From CAZYTX01 sp964650485 (GTDB taxonomy: Bacteria; RBG-13-61-14; DATKZS01): a DNA stretch of 64,000 nt. The notes beneath the pieces were generated by a model, which searched no databases, was not told the DNA's origin, and saw only the letters and a list, made by a program, of their open reading frames with translations. The stretch is from contig CAZYTX010000002.1 of assembly GCA_964650485.1 (NCBI GenBank), positions 1 to 64,000 on the forward strand. Reading direction: 5' to 3'. Shown here one piece after another: positions 7,885 to 16,502 of the stretch. Within the stretch, counting starts at the first letter, position 1. Each line of letters begins with the position of its first letter. A program made the position numbers and the translations under genes.

Positions 7885-10839
7885 ATGGTTCCTGTTACCA
7901 GAGAGGCGTACAGGCCCTTGGCGGCCTTTGCGCTCTTGTTACTGGCGCTGCTCATGGCCTTCCCTGCATGGCCCGCGGGGGAGGACGCGATCGCCCGGGC
8001 ACGGGAGGCGTACAACGACCACATGTTCGAGCAGGCTGCAACAGCGTACAAGCACTACCTGGAAATTTTCCCTGACGGCCCCGCCCGTGACGAGGCCGGG
8101 TTCTTCCATGCCCAGTGCCTTTTCCTTTTAAAGGATTTCGAGGCGGCTGACAAGGCCTTTGCCAGGGAGGAAGGGGTGAACCGGGCCTATGCCGACCAGG
8201 TGCTCTATTACCGCGGCCGCATCGCAATGCTTGATAATGACTTTCAGTCCGCGCTGGTGTTCTTCGACCGCCTTTTGAGCGAGCATCCGGGTTCAGCGCT
8301 CCGCGACAAGGCCGAGTCCGCCCGGGCCGAGGCCCACTTCCACCAGGGAAACGCCTACCTCTCGAGGGGCGCATACTCTATCGCATTGCAGCAGTTCGAG
8401 CGGGCCGAGGCCGGCCCCGACCTTAAGCCCCTGGTCGAGTACAAGCTGGGACTTTGCCACTCGAAGCTGGGCGAGTTCGAGCAAGCGGCCGACGTTTGGG
8501 GCGACCTCTCCATGATGGAGAGCCGAGGGGCCCGGCCCGCGGCCCTGCTTGCCGGGTACCGGCTGGCCCGTCTCCTCGAGGACAGAGGCCGCTATTCCGA
8601 GTCCGCGCTCGCATTCCAGGAGATTATCGAGTCCCAGCCCGACCACTTCATCGCCCCGCTTGCCCGGCAGGGCCTTGCCAGGATGTGGGCCAGGCAGGGG
8701 GATGTGGAAAAGGCAGTCGAGTTCTGGAAGAGCGAGGGGGGCGCAGCAGAGCTGATCGAGCTCAGCGGGATATACGCATCCGGCTTGGAGCACCTGGTGC
8801 GCGAGGAGTACGCGGACGCTGAGCGGGCCTTCCAGTCGGTGTTGGCCAGGGCCTCTGACCCCGATCTCCTATACTCATCCAGGATAGGGCTGGCGCGCGC
8901 ACTGCTCGGCCGGGGAGTGTGCGCGGCCGCGTTCGATCAGTATGAACTCGCTCTCGCGCACCCTGAGGCAAATACATGCATAAAATCGGAGTACGCCCGG
9001 GCCGCCCTGGAGGTGGACCCCTCACGCGCGGCCTCCATAGCCTCGCAAGCGCTCGACTCTTCAATCAGTGAGTGCGGGCAGGAGCTCACGGAGGTGCGCG
9101 CCCTGGCGCTTTGCAGCATGGACAGAGATGAGGCATTGGAAGCCGCGGGCCTATACCTTTCCCGATATCCGGAGGGAGAGAGCGCGGCCGAGTTGCTCGT
9201 TTGCAGGGCTCGGATGAACCTGGCCCGGGGCCTTGCTGACAAGGCCGAGGCGGACCTTGAGACGGCCATGGAGGTTGCGGGGGACCCGGAGACCGTGGTG
9301 GAGGCCGCCCTTATGCTATCGCATATTTTGCGGGGCCAGGGGAGGCTGGAGTCGGCCTTTTCAGTGCTGGAGGATGCAAGGCCGGCATCGGAAAAGGCCC
9401 TCACCGCGGCCGGGCGCATAAGCCGGGCCAGGGCGGAGGCGGCCTTTTCCAGGGGCCAGTACGAGAAGGGCGTGTCCCTATACGAACAGATATGCGGGGC
9501 GGCCCTCCCCGGTGACACCGCCTCCGTGGACCCGGCCCCGGGTGATACTCCCTCGCCCAGGTGCGGGGGGGAGGACATGTTCAGGCTGTGCTGGAGCCTC
9601 TTTCGGCAGGGCGGGCTCGATGATGCGGACGCGTGCTTTGAGGGTCTTGCCAAAGGCGCCGGGCCGTGGTCGTATCATGCCGGTTTCTGGCGGGGCATGA
9701 TGCTGCTGGAGGGCGGCTCGGCCGAAGGGGCGCTTTCGATGTGGGAGCCGCTTTCGCCCGCGACTCGCAGGGACAGGGCACTGCTCGACTGGCACTCGGC
9801 CAAGGCTTACGAGCTCTCAGGCGACACGGCCCGTGCCATGGAGGCGCTCACGGAGCTCGATCGCTCGAGCCCGGAGGTTTTCGCCCGGGGCGCCCTGCTC
9901 CGGCTGGCGCTTTCGGCCTCTGATGCGGTGCCGTATCTTTCCGTCATGCCCGAGCCTTCGGAGCTTGACAGGGAGACCCTGCCCCAGGAGGCTCTGCTGG
10001 GAAGGCTTCGGCGCATGAGCAGAGGGGGGTCCGACCCGGGCGAGATGGACGAGGTCAGGGACATGCTCGAGGTTGAGGAGTCGGAGAGAGAGGCTTTTGA
10101 AGAGGGCACTTTGCTGGTAGCCCGGGCGAGGCTGTACGGCGCTCAAAGGGAGAAGGCCCTGGCCATGATGGAGGATATTTTAAAGGATAACCCCGGGTCG
10201 AGGTTCGCGGGCGAGATAAAGCTCTACCGCGCCGAGGACGCCTTTTTCAAAAAGGACTTCCAGGGGGCGGCGTCGTGGCTCTCCGGGGTTAAGCTGGAGG
10301 ACGTGCCGGCTGACCTTCGCTACCGGCTGCTTTACCTCAAGGGCCGCTCGTACAAGGAGCTTCGAGAGCTCGAGAAGATGAGGCCCTGCTACCTCGCCAT
10401 GGTGGAGGACCACGAGGGCGAGGGCACTGCCTCCGAGTGGCTGCAGGTCGGCATAGGGCTCACCCTTGTGCGCGAGTTCTCGAGCGCTTCCGTGGCGCTG
10501 GATAAGTGCACGCAAAGGACCGGCGACCCGGGTGTACTGGCGGAGGCTGGTTACTGGAAGGGTCTTGTGCAGCAGGGCTCGGGTGAATCGGGTCAGGCCC
10601 TTGAGACTTTCATGTCCGTGGCGGAGCGGTATCCTGAACAGAATATGTGGGCCGCCACCGCGCTTTACGAGGCCGCGGGGATCCATGCTGAAAACGGCGA
10701 GTACGACAAGGCCCTGGATTTGTATAAAAAGGTGCTCAGGCTCGCGGAGGGGGACAGGAGAACCACTGCCCGGGTAAAGGCCAAGATGGCCGGGGTGAAG
10801 AAGCTGAAAAGGCTCGATAACCCGGTGCTAAGGCCGTGA
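7885..10839 (+). CDS. Large exported TPR-repeat protein
   Basis: The 984-residue protein begins with a hydrophobic export or anchor segment (about residues 10-31, cut possibly after AWPAG) and then consists almost wholly of tetratricopeptide-like helical pairs. Examples are AYNDHMFEQAATAYKHYLE near residue 43 and YDKALDLYKKVLRLAEGD near the C-terminus. Such solenoids are protein-binding scaffolds, often periplasmic or at the outer membrane in anaerobic Gram-negative bacteria. No enzyme domain is visible. A possible small ORF begins inside its stop codon (GTGA overlap), suggesting an operon of envelope proteins. Confidence 0.8.
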   Translation: MVPVTREAYRPLAAFALLLLALLMAFPAWPAGEDAIARAREAYNDHMFEQAATAYKHYLEIFPDGPARDEAGFFHAQCLFLLKDFEAADKAFAREEGVNRAYADQVLYYRGRIAMLDNDFQSALVFFDRLLSEHPGSALRDKAESARAEAHFHQGNAYLSRGAYSIALQQFERAEAGPDLKPLVEYKLGLCHSKLGEFEQAADVWGDLSMMESRGARPAALLAGYRLARLLEDRGRYSESALAFQEIIESQPDHFIAPLARQGLARMWARQGDVEKAVEFWKSEGGAAELIELSGIYASGLEHLVREEYADAERAFQSVLARASDPDLLYSSRIGLARALLGRGVCAAAFDQYELALAHPEANTCIKSEYARAALEVDPSRAASIASQALDSSISECGQELTEVRALALCSMDRDEALEAAGLYLSRYPEGESAAELLVCRARMNLARGLADKAEADLETAMEVAGDPETVVEAALMLSHILRGQGRLESAFSVLEDARPASEKALTAAGRISRARAEAAFSRGQYEKGVSLYEQICGAALPGDTASVDPAPGDTPSPRCGGEDMFRLCWSLFRQGGLDDADACFEGLAKGAGPWSYHAGFWRGMMLLEGGSAEGALSMWEPLSPATRRDRALLDWHSAKAYELSGDTARAMEALTELDRSSPEVFARGALLRLALSASDAVPYLSVMPEPSELDRETLPQEALLGRLRRMSRGGSDPGEMDEVRDMLEVEESEREAFEEGTLLVARARLYGAQREKALAMMEDILKDNPGSRFAGEIKLYRAEDAFFKKDFQGAASWLSGVKLEDVPADLRYRLLYLKGRSYKELRELEKMRPCYLAMVEDHEGEGTASEWLQVGIGLTLVREFSSASVALDKCTQRTGDPGVLAEAGYWKGLVQQGSGESGQALETFMSVAERYPEQNMWAATALYEAAGIHAENGEYDKALDLYKKVLRLAEGDRRTTARVKAKMAGVKKLKRLDNPVLRP

Positions 10840-11070
10840 TCACGCCGCTGTTCGGGTGGGCCGCCAAGAAGGGCGTGAACTACCTGGACGACAAGACCAA
10901 GGTGCTGGACGAGGCCAGCGAGATCGAGCACTTCGCGGATTACAAGGGCTGAAGCCTGCCTGTGCGGGCGTCCCTGCCTGCGTCCGCAGGACAGTCAGGC
11001 CGCACGCAGACAGGGCAGGCAAGGCGAGCTCGACCCTGTCCTCGGTGTGGGGCTGAGCGTGCAGTTTTGA
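10836..11070 (+). pseudogene. Small ORF apparently split by a palindromic repeat
   Basis: A GTG overlapping the TPR stop opens a 38-codon frame (starting VITPLFGWAAKK, ending HFADYKG) that stops at TGA 10950-10952, exactly where a 76-bp palindromic repeat begins. Immediately after the repeat, in another frame, GELDPVLGVGLSVQF runs to a TGA at 11068-11070. Deleting the 76 bp joins the two parts as ...DYKGELDPVL..., a 52-residue protein with a terminal Phe. The joining is my inference; the alternative is two unrelated stretches of non-coding sequence. No family was recognised. Confidence 0.35.
10950..11025. repeat. Dispersed palindromic repeat, divergent copy 3
   Basis: Arms GCCTGCC...GGCAGGC surround CGCACGCAGACAGG, shared with the two copies at 3579-3673 and 26235-26334, and an inner CCTGCG/CGCAGG dyad. 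AAGG occurs at both edges (10944-10947 and 11021-11024), resembling a short target duplication. Confidence 0.6.
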
Positions 11071-11204
11071 GCGATTTTTCCCTCGGGGTCTGGGGCCAGG
11101 GCCCCGGTCCCGGTCTTAATTTGGTGATCGAGTACATCCGCGGCAACCCCGAGGACCAGGAAGAAGCCGACTGGACCATCAATCGACTGGTGGATATCTA
11201 TTAG
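11067..11204 (+). CDS. Possible small hypothetical protein (45 aa)
   Basis: A TTG codon overlapping the preceding TGA (TTGA) opens a frame of 45 residues, beginning with SDFSLGVWGQGPG and ending in WTINRLVDIY. The composition, rich in acidic and aromatic residues, looks protein-like, and the 4-bp overlap pattern resembles the preceding gene junction. No homologous family was recognised and no clear ribosome site is present, so this remains tentative. Confidence 0.25.
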   Translation: MSDFSLGVWGQGPGPGLNLVIEYIRGNPEDQEEADWTINRLVDIY

Positions 11205-11548
11205 AGGGATATCACCCTCGAGAAGCTGAGCAATGCATTTACCGTTTCCTTCATGTTTGTAGGGTTGCCCACGATAAGCTTATCTTTGCGGCCATAATAT
11301 TCAAGGCAGGTCAGGCACGAGAAAATTTCCGTGCCTGCCTGCTCATATTTCTTCAGGATGTCAGCCACCGGTGAGCCTTCGGTGGTGAGGAATATAGCGC
11401 TGTTCATGAAGATTATTTGCGCCGGTGTCTGACCGGATTCCAGGAGCATGTTAAGGAAGCCCTTTAAGAGCTTTTCGGAAAGGTCCGGCTCTCCCTCGCC
11501 CAGCCCATTTGACTTGAGCATCACCAGCAAATCTTTATTGATCGTCAT
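11201..11548 (-). CDS. YedF-like DsrE-family protein (C-terminal domain only)
   Basis: The 115-residue protein matches the C-terminal DsrE-like half of the YedF selenium-metabolism family: DLLVMLKSNGLGEG at the start, IIFMNSAIFLTTEGSPV in the middle and FSCLTCLEYYGRKDKLIVG with the CLTC pair near residue 79. The TusA-like N-terminal half usual for YedF is missing. Proteins of this type are associated with sulfur or selenium transfer. AAAGGAG precedes the ATG. It lies 12 bp downstream of the double-cubane protein gene on the same strand, so the pair is probably one operon. Confidence 0.8.
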   Translation of the reverse strand: MTINKDLLVMLKSNGLGEGEPDLSEKLLKGFLNMLLESGQTPAQIIFMNSAIFLTTEGSPVADILKKYEQAGTEIFSCLTCLEYYGRKDKLIVGNPTNMKETVNALLSFSRVISL

Positions 11549-11560
11549 GTTCCATCTCCT

Positions 11561-12838
11561 TTACTTGATCATTTCGAGGAAAGCCTCGACCCTGGTCTTC
11601 AACTGGCCCGCGTCCTCCTGGCTGTAGTCGGTTTCGACTGCCAGCGCATGCACCCCGATCTTCTCCAACTCCCGCACCATGTTGCCGCTCTCCATCTGGT
11701 AGGGCTGGCAGAACTGGAGACAGTAATGAATCACGCCCTTGGCGTTGTACTCTTTCACCATTTTCTTCACTTGATCGAGCCGGGAAGGGTTGGGTGTGAA
11801 AAGGGCGCAGTCGATGTTGAAGTAGCGCTCCACGATGTTGTCCAGCAACGCCTCCACGGAATCACCTTCTTCAGTGGTCATCCAACGAGCGCCACGTTCG
11901 CCAACGCACGATTCCTCTCCGACTATGACAGCTCCGGCGGACTCTATGACCATCGGTAGCTTCCAGTTGGGAATCGCCATCGGGCAGCCGGATACGATCA
12001 CCCGTGGCAGGCCTTTTCGGAAAGTTCCTTCGCCCTTCTTCGCCCGCTGTTCCAGTTCGTCGGCCAGCTTGTTTACCGAATCGGCAAATCGCGCCGGGTC
12101 ATCGAAGAAGAAAAGCTGGTTTATGAGCAAAGCGTCCAAACCGGAAATGGGGGCCGGATCGGCCTTGCGGACCTCGGCAAGCCGACGCATGGCCTGGCGC
12201 TTCCGGTTAACCATTTTGATTCCGGCCTTCAGGCCCTCGACCGTCACCCTTTTACCGGACAGGTCCTCCAGGGCTTTCATGAACTTCTGGTACTCCGCCT
12301 TGAGCAGGGCCTTACCCGCTTCACTCTTCATCTGGGGAATATCCATGACATAGAGGTTATCGACCAGCTTGTCGAACTCCTCGTAGGCCTTCTTCTTGCC
12401 GTCGCAGGTGTTCTCGCCTACTATCATGTCGGAGCTTTCCATATAAGGGCAGACCTTGCCCAGGCTGAAACCAAAAGCGGACTTGATGAGCGCGCAAGTA
12501 TTGCGGGGAACAATTTCTTCGGCCAGGTCGAAGCCGAACTCGGCTCCGGTGCATAGACCGACCGAGATACCATCCACGGCCAGGATCAACTCCTCCGGCA
12601 CGAAAACGCAGAAGGACCCGATCACCTTTCGACCGGCGGCCCTGGCGTCATCGAGTTCCTTGACCCGCAAACCGTGGACTTCGGTCATGACGAAGTCGAA
12701 GTAACCCATCGCCTCGGGCCGGTTCTTCTGCGCCAGGTAGATGTCCTGGTAGGCATTCCCCAAAACACCCAGAAGCGCGTCATGAGCCTCGAGGTTGAGG
12801 CCCAGCTTAGACCACATTGCACGATACTGTTCGGACAT
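11561..12838 (-). CDS. Double-cubane-cluster-type anaerobic reductase (2-hydroxyacyl-CoA dehydratase family)
   Basis: The 425-residue protein belongs to the HgdB/BcrC/BadD superfamily of ATP-dependent low-potential reductases. Cysteine-bearing segments typical of the group are visible: SFCVFVPEE, GLCTGAEFG, NTCALIKSAFG, KVCPYMESSDMIVGENTC, VSGCPMAIPNWK, GEESCVGERG and HYCLQFCQPY near the C-terminus. The composition fits the double-cubane [8Fe-9S] protein branch rather than a substrate-specific dehydratase. The required ATPase activator is not in the window. The ATG at 12838 is chosen because AAGGAGG lies just upstream; a longer frame from 12886 would pass through a hairpin. The physiological substrate is unknown. 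Confidence 0.8.
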   Translation of the reverse strand: MSEQYRAMWSKLGLNLEAHDALLGVLGNAYQDIYLAQKNRPEAMGYFDFVMTEVHGLRVKELDDARAAGRKVIGSFCVFVPEELILAVDGISVGLCTGAEFGFDLAEEIVPRNTCALIKSAFGFSLGKVCPYMESSDMIVGENTCDGKKKAYEEFDKLVDNLYVMDIPQMKSEAGKALLKAEYQKFMKALEDLSGKRVTVEGLKAGIKMVNRKRQAMRRLAEVRKADPAPISGLDALLINQLFFFDDPARFADSVNKLADELEQRAKKGEGTFRKGLPRVIVSGCPMAIPNWKLPMVIESAGAVIVGEESCVGERGARWMTTEEGDSVEALLDNIVERYFNIDCALFTPNPSRLDQVKKMVKEYNAKGVIHYCLQFCQPYQMESGNMVRELEKIGVHALAVETDYSQEDAGQLKTRVEAFLEMIK

Positions 12839-12859
12839 AGAAAACCTCCTTTTTTCTCG

Positions 12860-12956
12860 GTCGCGGCTTTCCGCGACACGACTCAAAAGGAGGCTAGCGG
12901 GCCGTAAGCGGGAAGGCGCGACCTGTTAATCCCAGGGGTCTCACGGACCCCCCTGG
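12860..12956 (-). promoter_or_regulatory. Structured 5' leader of the double-cubane protein gene
   Basis: Two hairpins precede the gene: GTCGCGG/CCGCGAC at 12860-12877 with a 4-nt loop, just upstream of the ribosome site, and a longer dyad CCAGGGGTC...GACCCCCCTGG at 12932-12956. They could form a leader control element. No known riboswitch consensus was recognised. Confidence 0.35.
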
Positions 12957-13117
12957 ACGGTCTCAAGTAAAGAAGATGATATGGTAATCTAACTTCAACG
13001 GTTCTCTCCCAGAATACATTGATTGAAGGTGTAAAATAGTACTTTAACCTGTCGCCGCTGTCAAGTAAGAAGTAAGTGAATTAAGTGAAGAATTACGTAC
13101 GGTCTCCCGTATCAAGA

Positions 13118-14509
13118 TCACGCCGTCAGTTCAGTGTTCAGGGTCTCTGCGATGCTTTCGAGCGCGAAGTCTATCATGCGGTCGGCCTCCCCGAGCATGC
13201 CGTGGATAGCGCCGGCCCGCACCTCGGTGGACCCGGGCGGGCTTTGGAACCCGGCCTCCTCGTCTATGTCCGCCTTGAGGGTGAGGGCCTCCCTTATGAC
13301 CTTCCTCGCCCGCTCGAGCCTCTCCCTGTTGCCCTCGACCTCGCCTTCCTGAGCCAGTACAATGGCCCTCCACTGGTCAGTCCGGACGTGGGGCTTGACC
13401 CTCTCCCACAGCTTTGGCTGCTCCGGGAAGAGGAACCCCCTGATCTTTTCCAGGCACCACTCGCGGTCCTGGAGCCGCTCGTGCATTGCCTGCTTCCTCT
13501 TTTCTTCGCGGCTCTTTCGCTCGAGCTGGGTAAGCTCCTCGGCCACCTGTTCCCTGATCCTTGATGCGAGCTGTTCGCGTATCTTCCTTATGACCTCAAG
13601 GTGGTCCTCGACCTTCAAGAAGATGCCCTGGGGCAGGGCTTCAGGCCCGGCCGCGGCCTCCCGGAGCTCATCTCTCAGCTCATCCTCAACCACCGGGGTA
13701 AGCACGTTCTTTAGCTCAGTCTTGACCTCGTCCTGGAGCTCCTGCCACATCTCGGTGCGGAGATCATCCTCGACCTTGCCTGAAAGCTCCCCCTTCAGCT
13801 CAGCCTCGATCTTGCAAAAAAGCTCCTCCCGAAGCTCGGACTCGACCTTTTGCCGGAGCTCGAAGAGCGAGGTCTCGTCAAGGCCGGGGCCAGGCCTAGG
13901 CGTCGCCTGCTCGTCGGAGGCATGGTGCGCAGGGTCCGGCCCAGGGGAAGGCACCTGCCCGGCCGCGGCTGCAAAGGCCAATTTGGCGTTCTTTTCATCG
14001 GAGGGGTCCGTGCCCTCCATAGACTGCAGCAATTCGTTGTCCAGCTCTTCCAGGTTGATCCCTGCCCTTTCAAGGCCCGACCTTATCTGCTGGTGAATGT
14101 CCGGCCGAAGCTCCTTTGACAGGTCCTCTTTCACCTGGTCGCGCATCTCCTCCTTGAGCTCGCCGTAGACCACGTCCTTTAGCTCGGAGCGGAGCCACTC
14201 CTGGATGGTCTCGTTAAGACCGGGCTCGTAGTCAAGGGGCAGGCTGATGTCCACACCCAGGTCCGCGCACTCGTCCTTGAGCATGGAAAAAACCCGGGAG
14301 AACACGTGGTCAGGCACCGAGTACTCGCCCCGCACCCACTTGTAGAACTGGTCCAGGTCGAGCTTGTCCTCCTGCATGGACAAAGGCACAACCTGGCGCA
14401 CGAAGTGGCTTATCATGGCAGAGGGCATGTAGTCCTGGAACCCCTGGGACCGGCAGGCGCGGTCCAGTGCGTCAATCAGTTTTTTGATCTTCTGGCCGGG
14501 GTCAGGCAT
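13118..14509 (-). CDS. Uncharacterised protein with 12-residue helical repeats
   Basis: The 463-residue protein has an N-terminal globular, largely helical region (residues 1-100), then charged amphipathic repeats. Three 12-mers occupy residues 106-141 (LRSELKDVVYGE and relatives); after a Pro/Ala-rich linker (about 180-210) four more occupy 221-268 (KVESELREELFC, KIEAELKGELSG, KVEDDLRTEMWQ, ELQDEVKTELKN). The C-terminal half is helical and coiled-coil-like. No signal peptide or membrane segment is seen, so it is probably cytoplasmic. I do not recognise a family. A GGAG site precedes the ATG at 14509. It lies divergent from the Fur-type regulator gene. Confidence 0.7.
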   Translation of the reverse strand: MPDPGQKIKKLIDALDRACRSQGFQDYMPSAMISHFVRQVVPLSMQEDKLDLDQFYKWVRGEYSVPDHVFSRVFSMLKDECADLGVDISLPLDYEPGLNETIQEWLRSELKDVVYGELKEEMRDQVKEDLSKELRPDIHQQIRSGLERAGINLEELDNELLQSMEGTDPSDEKNAKLAFAAAAGQVPSPGPDPAHHASDEQATPRPGPGLDETSLFELRQKVESELREELFCKIEAELKGELSGKVEDDLRTEMWQELQDEVKTELKNVLTPVVEDELRDELREAAAGPEALPQGIFLKVEDHLEVIRKIREQLASRIREQVAEELTQLERKSREEKRKQAMHERLQDREWCLEKIRGFLFPEQPKLWERVKPHVRTDQWRAIVLAQEGEVEGNRERLERARKVIREALTLKADIDEEAGFQSPPGSTEVRAGAIHGMLGEADRMIDFALESIAETLNTELTA

Positions 14510-14593
14510 GGCATAAACTCCAAGGTTAAATTATTACCACATCATGCAAAGCTTTACAATGCAGCCGATTTGGGCTGAAAAAGACCCCCCCCC

Positions 14594-14640
14594 TTGACAT
14601 CCGCGCAGGAGTGTCTATAAAAACAATAATAGTATTTATT
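14594..14640 (+). promoter_or_regulatory. Promoter and possible operator of the Fur/PerR-type regulator
   Basis: TTGACA (14594-14599) and TATAAA (14616-14621) with a 16-bp spacer form a near-consensus sigma70 promoter. Just downstream, AATAATAGTATTTATT (14625-14640) is an imperfect AT-rich dyad at the expected transcription start, resembling a Fur/PerR box. Autoregulation is inferred from this placement. Confidence 0.6.
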
Positions 14641-14674
14641 CCTGATTAGAGGCGTGATCGGGTCCGGTAATAAC

Positions 14675-15109
14675 ATGCGAATGACTAACCAGAGAAGGCT
14701 CATCCTTGAGAAGGTGAAAAAGGCTGGCACTCACCCTGACGCGCACGAGGTCTACGAGATGGTGCGCGCGCGCATGCCGCGCATCAGCCTGGGCACGGTG
14801 TACCGGAACCTGGAGACGCTCTCCGAGCAGGGGCTGATAAAGAGGATCGAGGCCGCGGGGACCCAGCGGAGGTACGACGGGCAGGTCGAGCACCACTACC
14901 ACGTGCGCTGCTCGCGCTGCGGCAGGCTCGATGACGTGCACATAAAACCTGTGACCGGGCTGGAGCAAAAGGCCGAGAGTTCTTCCGGGTTCAAGGTGGA
15001 CGGCCACAGGCTGGAGTTTTTGGGCCTGTGCCCCGAATGCAGGAAAAAGGGCGGCGGCCGAAAGAAGAAAAACTCGGCCGGGCGAAAGAAAACACCTAGA
15101 AAAACTTGA
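14675..15109 (+). CDS. Fur-family regulator, probably PerR-like
   Basis: The 144-residue metal-dependent repressor starts at MRMTNQRRLILEKV, the usual start of the winged-helix DNA-binding domain, with recognition region ISLGTVYRNLETL. HHYHVRCSRCGR carries the His cluster and the first zinc CxxC, and LGLCPECRKK carries the second. After residue 120 comes a Lys/Arg-rich tail not usual for the family. Its position at the head of the rubrerythrin-ferritin-superoxide reductase island suggests PerR-like control of oxidative defence. The choice between PerR and Fur cannot be made from sequence alone. Confidence 0.88.
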   Translation: MRMTNQRRLILEKVKKAGTHPDAHEVYEMVRARMPRISLGTVYRNLETLSEQGLIKRIEAAGTQRRYDGQVEHHYHVRCSRCGRLDDVHIKPVTGLEQKAESSSGFKVDGHRLEFLGLCPECRKKGGGRKKKNSAGRKKTPRKT

Positions 15110-15147
15110 AAAGAATGAGGAATGAAAAAGCAAAAGGAGGGAATTAA

Positions 15148-15696
15148 ATGCGTGAGATGACCGCTGCGAACTTGAGGAGCGCGCACGGGGGCGAGTCCAT
15201 GGCCCACATACGCTACCGGGTGTGGGCCGACAAGGCTGATGAGGACGGCTTTCCCAACGTGGCCCGGCTTTTCCGGGCGGTTTCGTTTGCAGAGGTGGTG
15301 CACGCGTCGAACCACTTCAAGGTGCTGGGCAAGGTGAAGGGGGATTTCCCGGTCTTTGCCGGAGCCGGCTTCGGCCTGGACCAGACCGCGGAGAACCTGG
15401 AGGGCGCCATCGGGGGCGAGAACTTCGAGATCACCGAGATGTACCCCGCCTACATCGAGGTGGCCAAGGCCCAGAAGGAGAAGGACGCGGAGCGCACCCT
15501 GGGCTGGGCACTGGAGGCCGAGAAGATCCACGCGAAAATGTACGAGGATGCCAAGAAGTCGGTGGACTCGGGCAAGGACGCGGACCTTGGCCCGGTGCAG
15601 GTGTGCATAAACTGCGGGTACACGGTGGAGGGCGAGGCCCCTGACAAGTGCCCGGTTTGCGGCGTGAAAAAAGAGATGTTCAAGGCATTCGAGTAA
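15148..15696 (+). CDS. Rubrerythrin
   Basis: The 182-residue non-haem di-iron peroxidase reduces hydrogen peroxide to water in anaerobes. The ferritin-like domain carries diiron ligands in GGESMAHIRY, FAEVVHASNH, AYIEVAKAQ and ALEAEKIHAKMY; the C-terminal rubredoxin domain has CINCGY and CPVCG. AAAGGAGGG lies upstream of the ATG. It is the first structural gene after the Fur/PerR regulator. Confidence 0.95.
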   Translation: MREMTAANLRSAHGGESMAHIRYRVWADKADEDGFPNVARLFRAVSFAEVVHASNHFKVLGKVKGDFPVFAGAGFGLDQTAENLEGAIGGENFEITEMYPAYIEVAKAQKEKDAERTLGWALEAEKIHAKMYEDAKKSVDSGKDADLGPVQVCINCGYTVEGEAPDKCPVCGVKKEMFKAFE

Positions 15697-15728
15697 ATAT
15701 TGAAGGAAAAGAAAGAGAGGCATGTCGC

Positions 15729-16229
15729 ATGGACGAGAAGCTGAAGGACGCGTTCCACCAGTCTTACACGGGGGAGTCCAAGGCCGCGCTGCGCCTGAAA
15801 ATTTACGCCGAGAAGGCCGACAAGGAGGGGTACCCCCAGATAGCCAAGCTCTTCAGGGTGATCTCCAGGTCAGAAGAGATCCACGGTGAAAGGGCGCTCA
15901 GGATGCTGCGCGAGATCAAAAGCACCGAGGACAACCTGCAGCTTAGCTTCGAGTCGGAGACAAAGGTGGCGCAGGTGGCTTACGAGGAATTCATCAAGGT
16001 GGCCACCGACCAAGATAACCAGGCCGCGGCCACCATATTCACCCACTCCCGGGACGTTGAGGATTTCCACGCAAAGCTATACAAGGAGGCCATGAGCCAC
16101 ATGATGGAGGAGCGGGAACCCGAGTACTACATCTGCAACGTGTGCGGGTACCCCTCGGATGGAGTGCTGCCGGACGAGTGCCCGGTGTGCGGGGCCAGGA
16201 AGGACCAGTTCGAGTTGTTCGAAGGATGA
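15729..16229 (+). CDS. Rubrerythrin (second copy)
   Basis: This 166-residue rubrerythrin has a ferritin-like domain with TGESKAALRL, SRSEEIHGE and DVEDFHAKLY and a C-terminal rubredoxin domain with CNVCGY and CPVCG. It differs clearly from the rubrerythrin 32 bp upstream, so it is not a recent duplicate. The start is the ATG at 15729, since the longer frame runs back into the upstream gene. It should act with its neighbour in peroxide reduction. Confidence 0.94.
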   Translation: MDEKLKDAFHQSYTGESKAALRLKIYAEKADKEGYPQIAKLFRVISRSEEIHGERALRMLREIKSTEDNLQLSFESETKVAQVAYEEFIKVATDQDNQAAATIFTHSRDVEDFHAKLYKEAMSHMMEEREPEYYICNVCGYPSDGVLPDECPVCGARKDQFELFEG

Positions 16230-16232
16230 AAA

Positions 16233-16443
16233 TTTTTTCACGCAAAGACGCAAAGAACGCAAAGAAGTATGGGTCCTTTTGGGATTGAAACGGCGAGGTA
16301 AAACCTCAAATTGTTTTGAAAAGAGGCAGTCCGTTTTGGAATCAAGATTGTTTGCCTTAAAAACGTGGGGTTTTTTCAGCAGGGAAATTGCCGAGCTCTT
16401 CTTTGATTTACCCTTTGCGCCTTTGCGCCTTTGCGTGAAAAAT
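16233..16443. repeat. MITE-like element with terminal inverted repeats
   Basis: The left arm (16233-16266) reads TTTTTCACGCAAAGACGCAAAG and so on, and the right arm (16409-16443) is its near-perfect reverse complement with TTTGCGCCTTTGCGTGAAAAA. The 210-bp unit has no coding frame of note and fills the gap between the rubrerythrin and ferritin genes. Confidence 0.75.
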
Positions 16444-16502
16444 CAACTCATAAACCTTGGCGCTCTTGGCGACTTGGCGTTTTCAAAAAGGGGGAACAAA
16501 GC

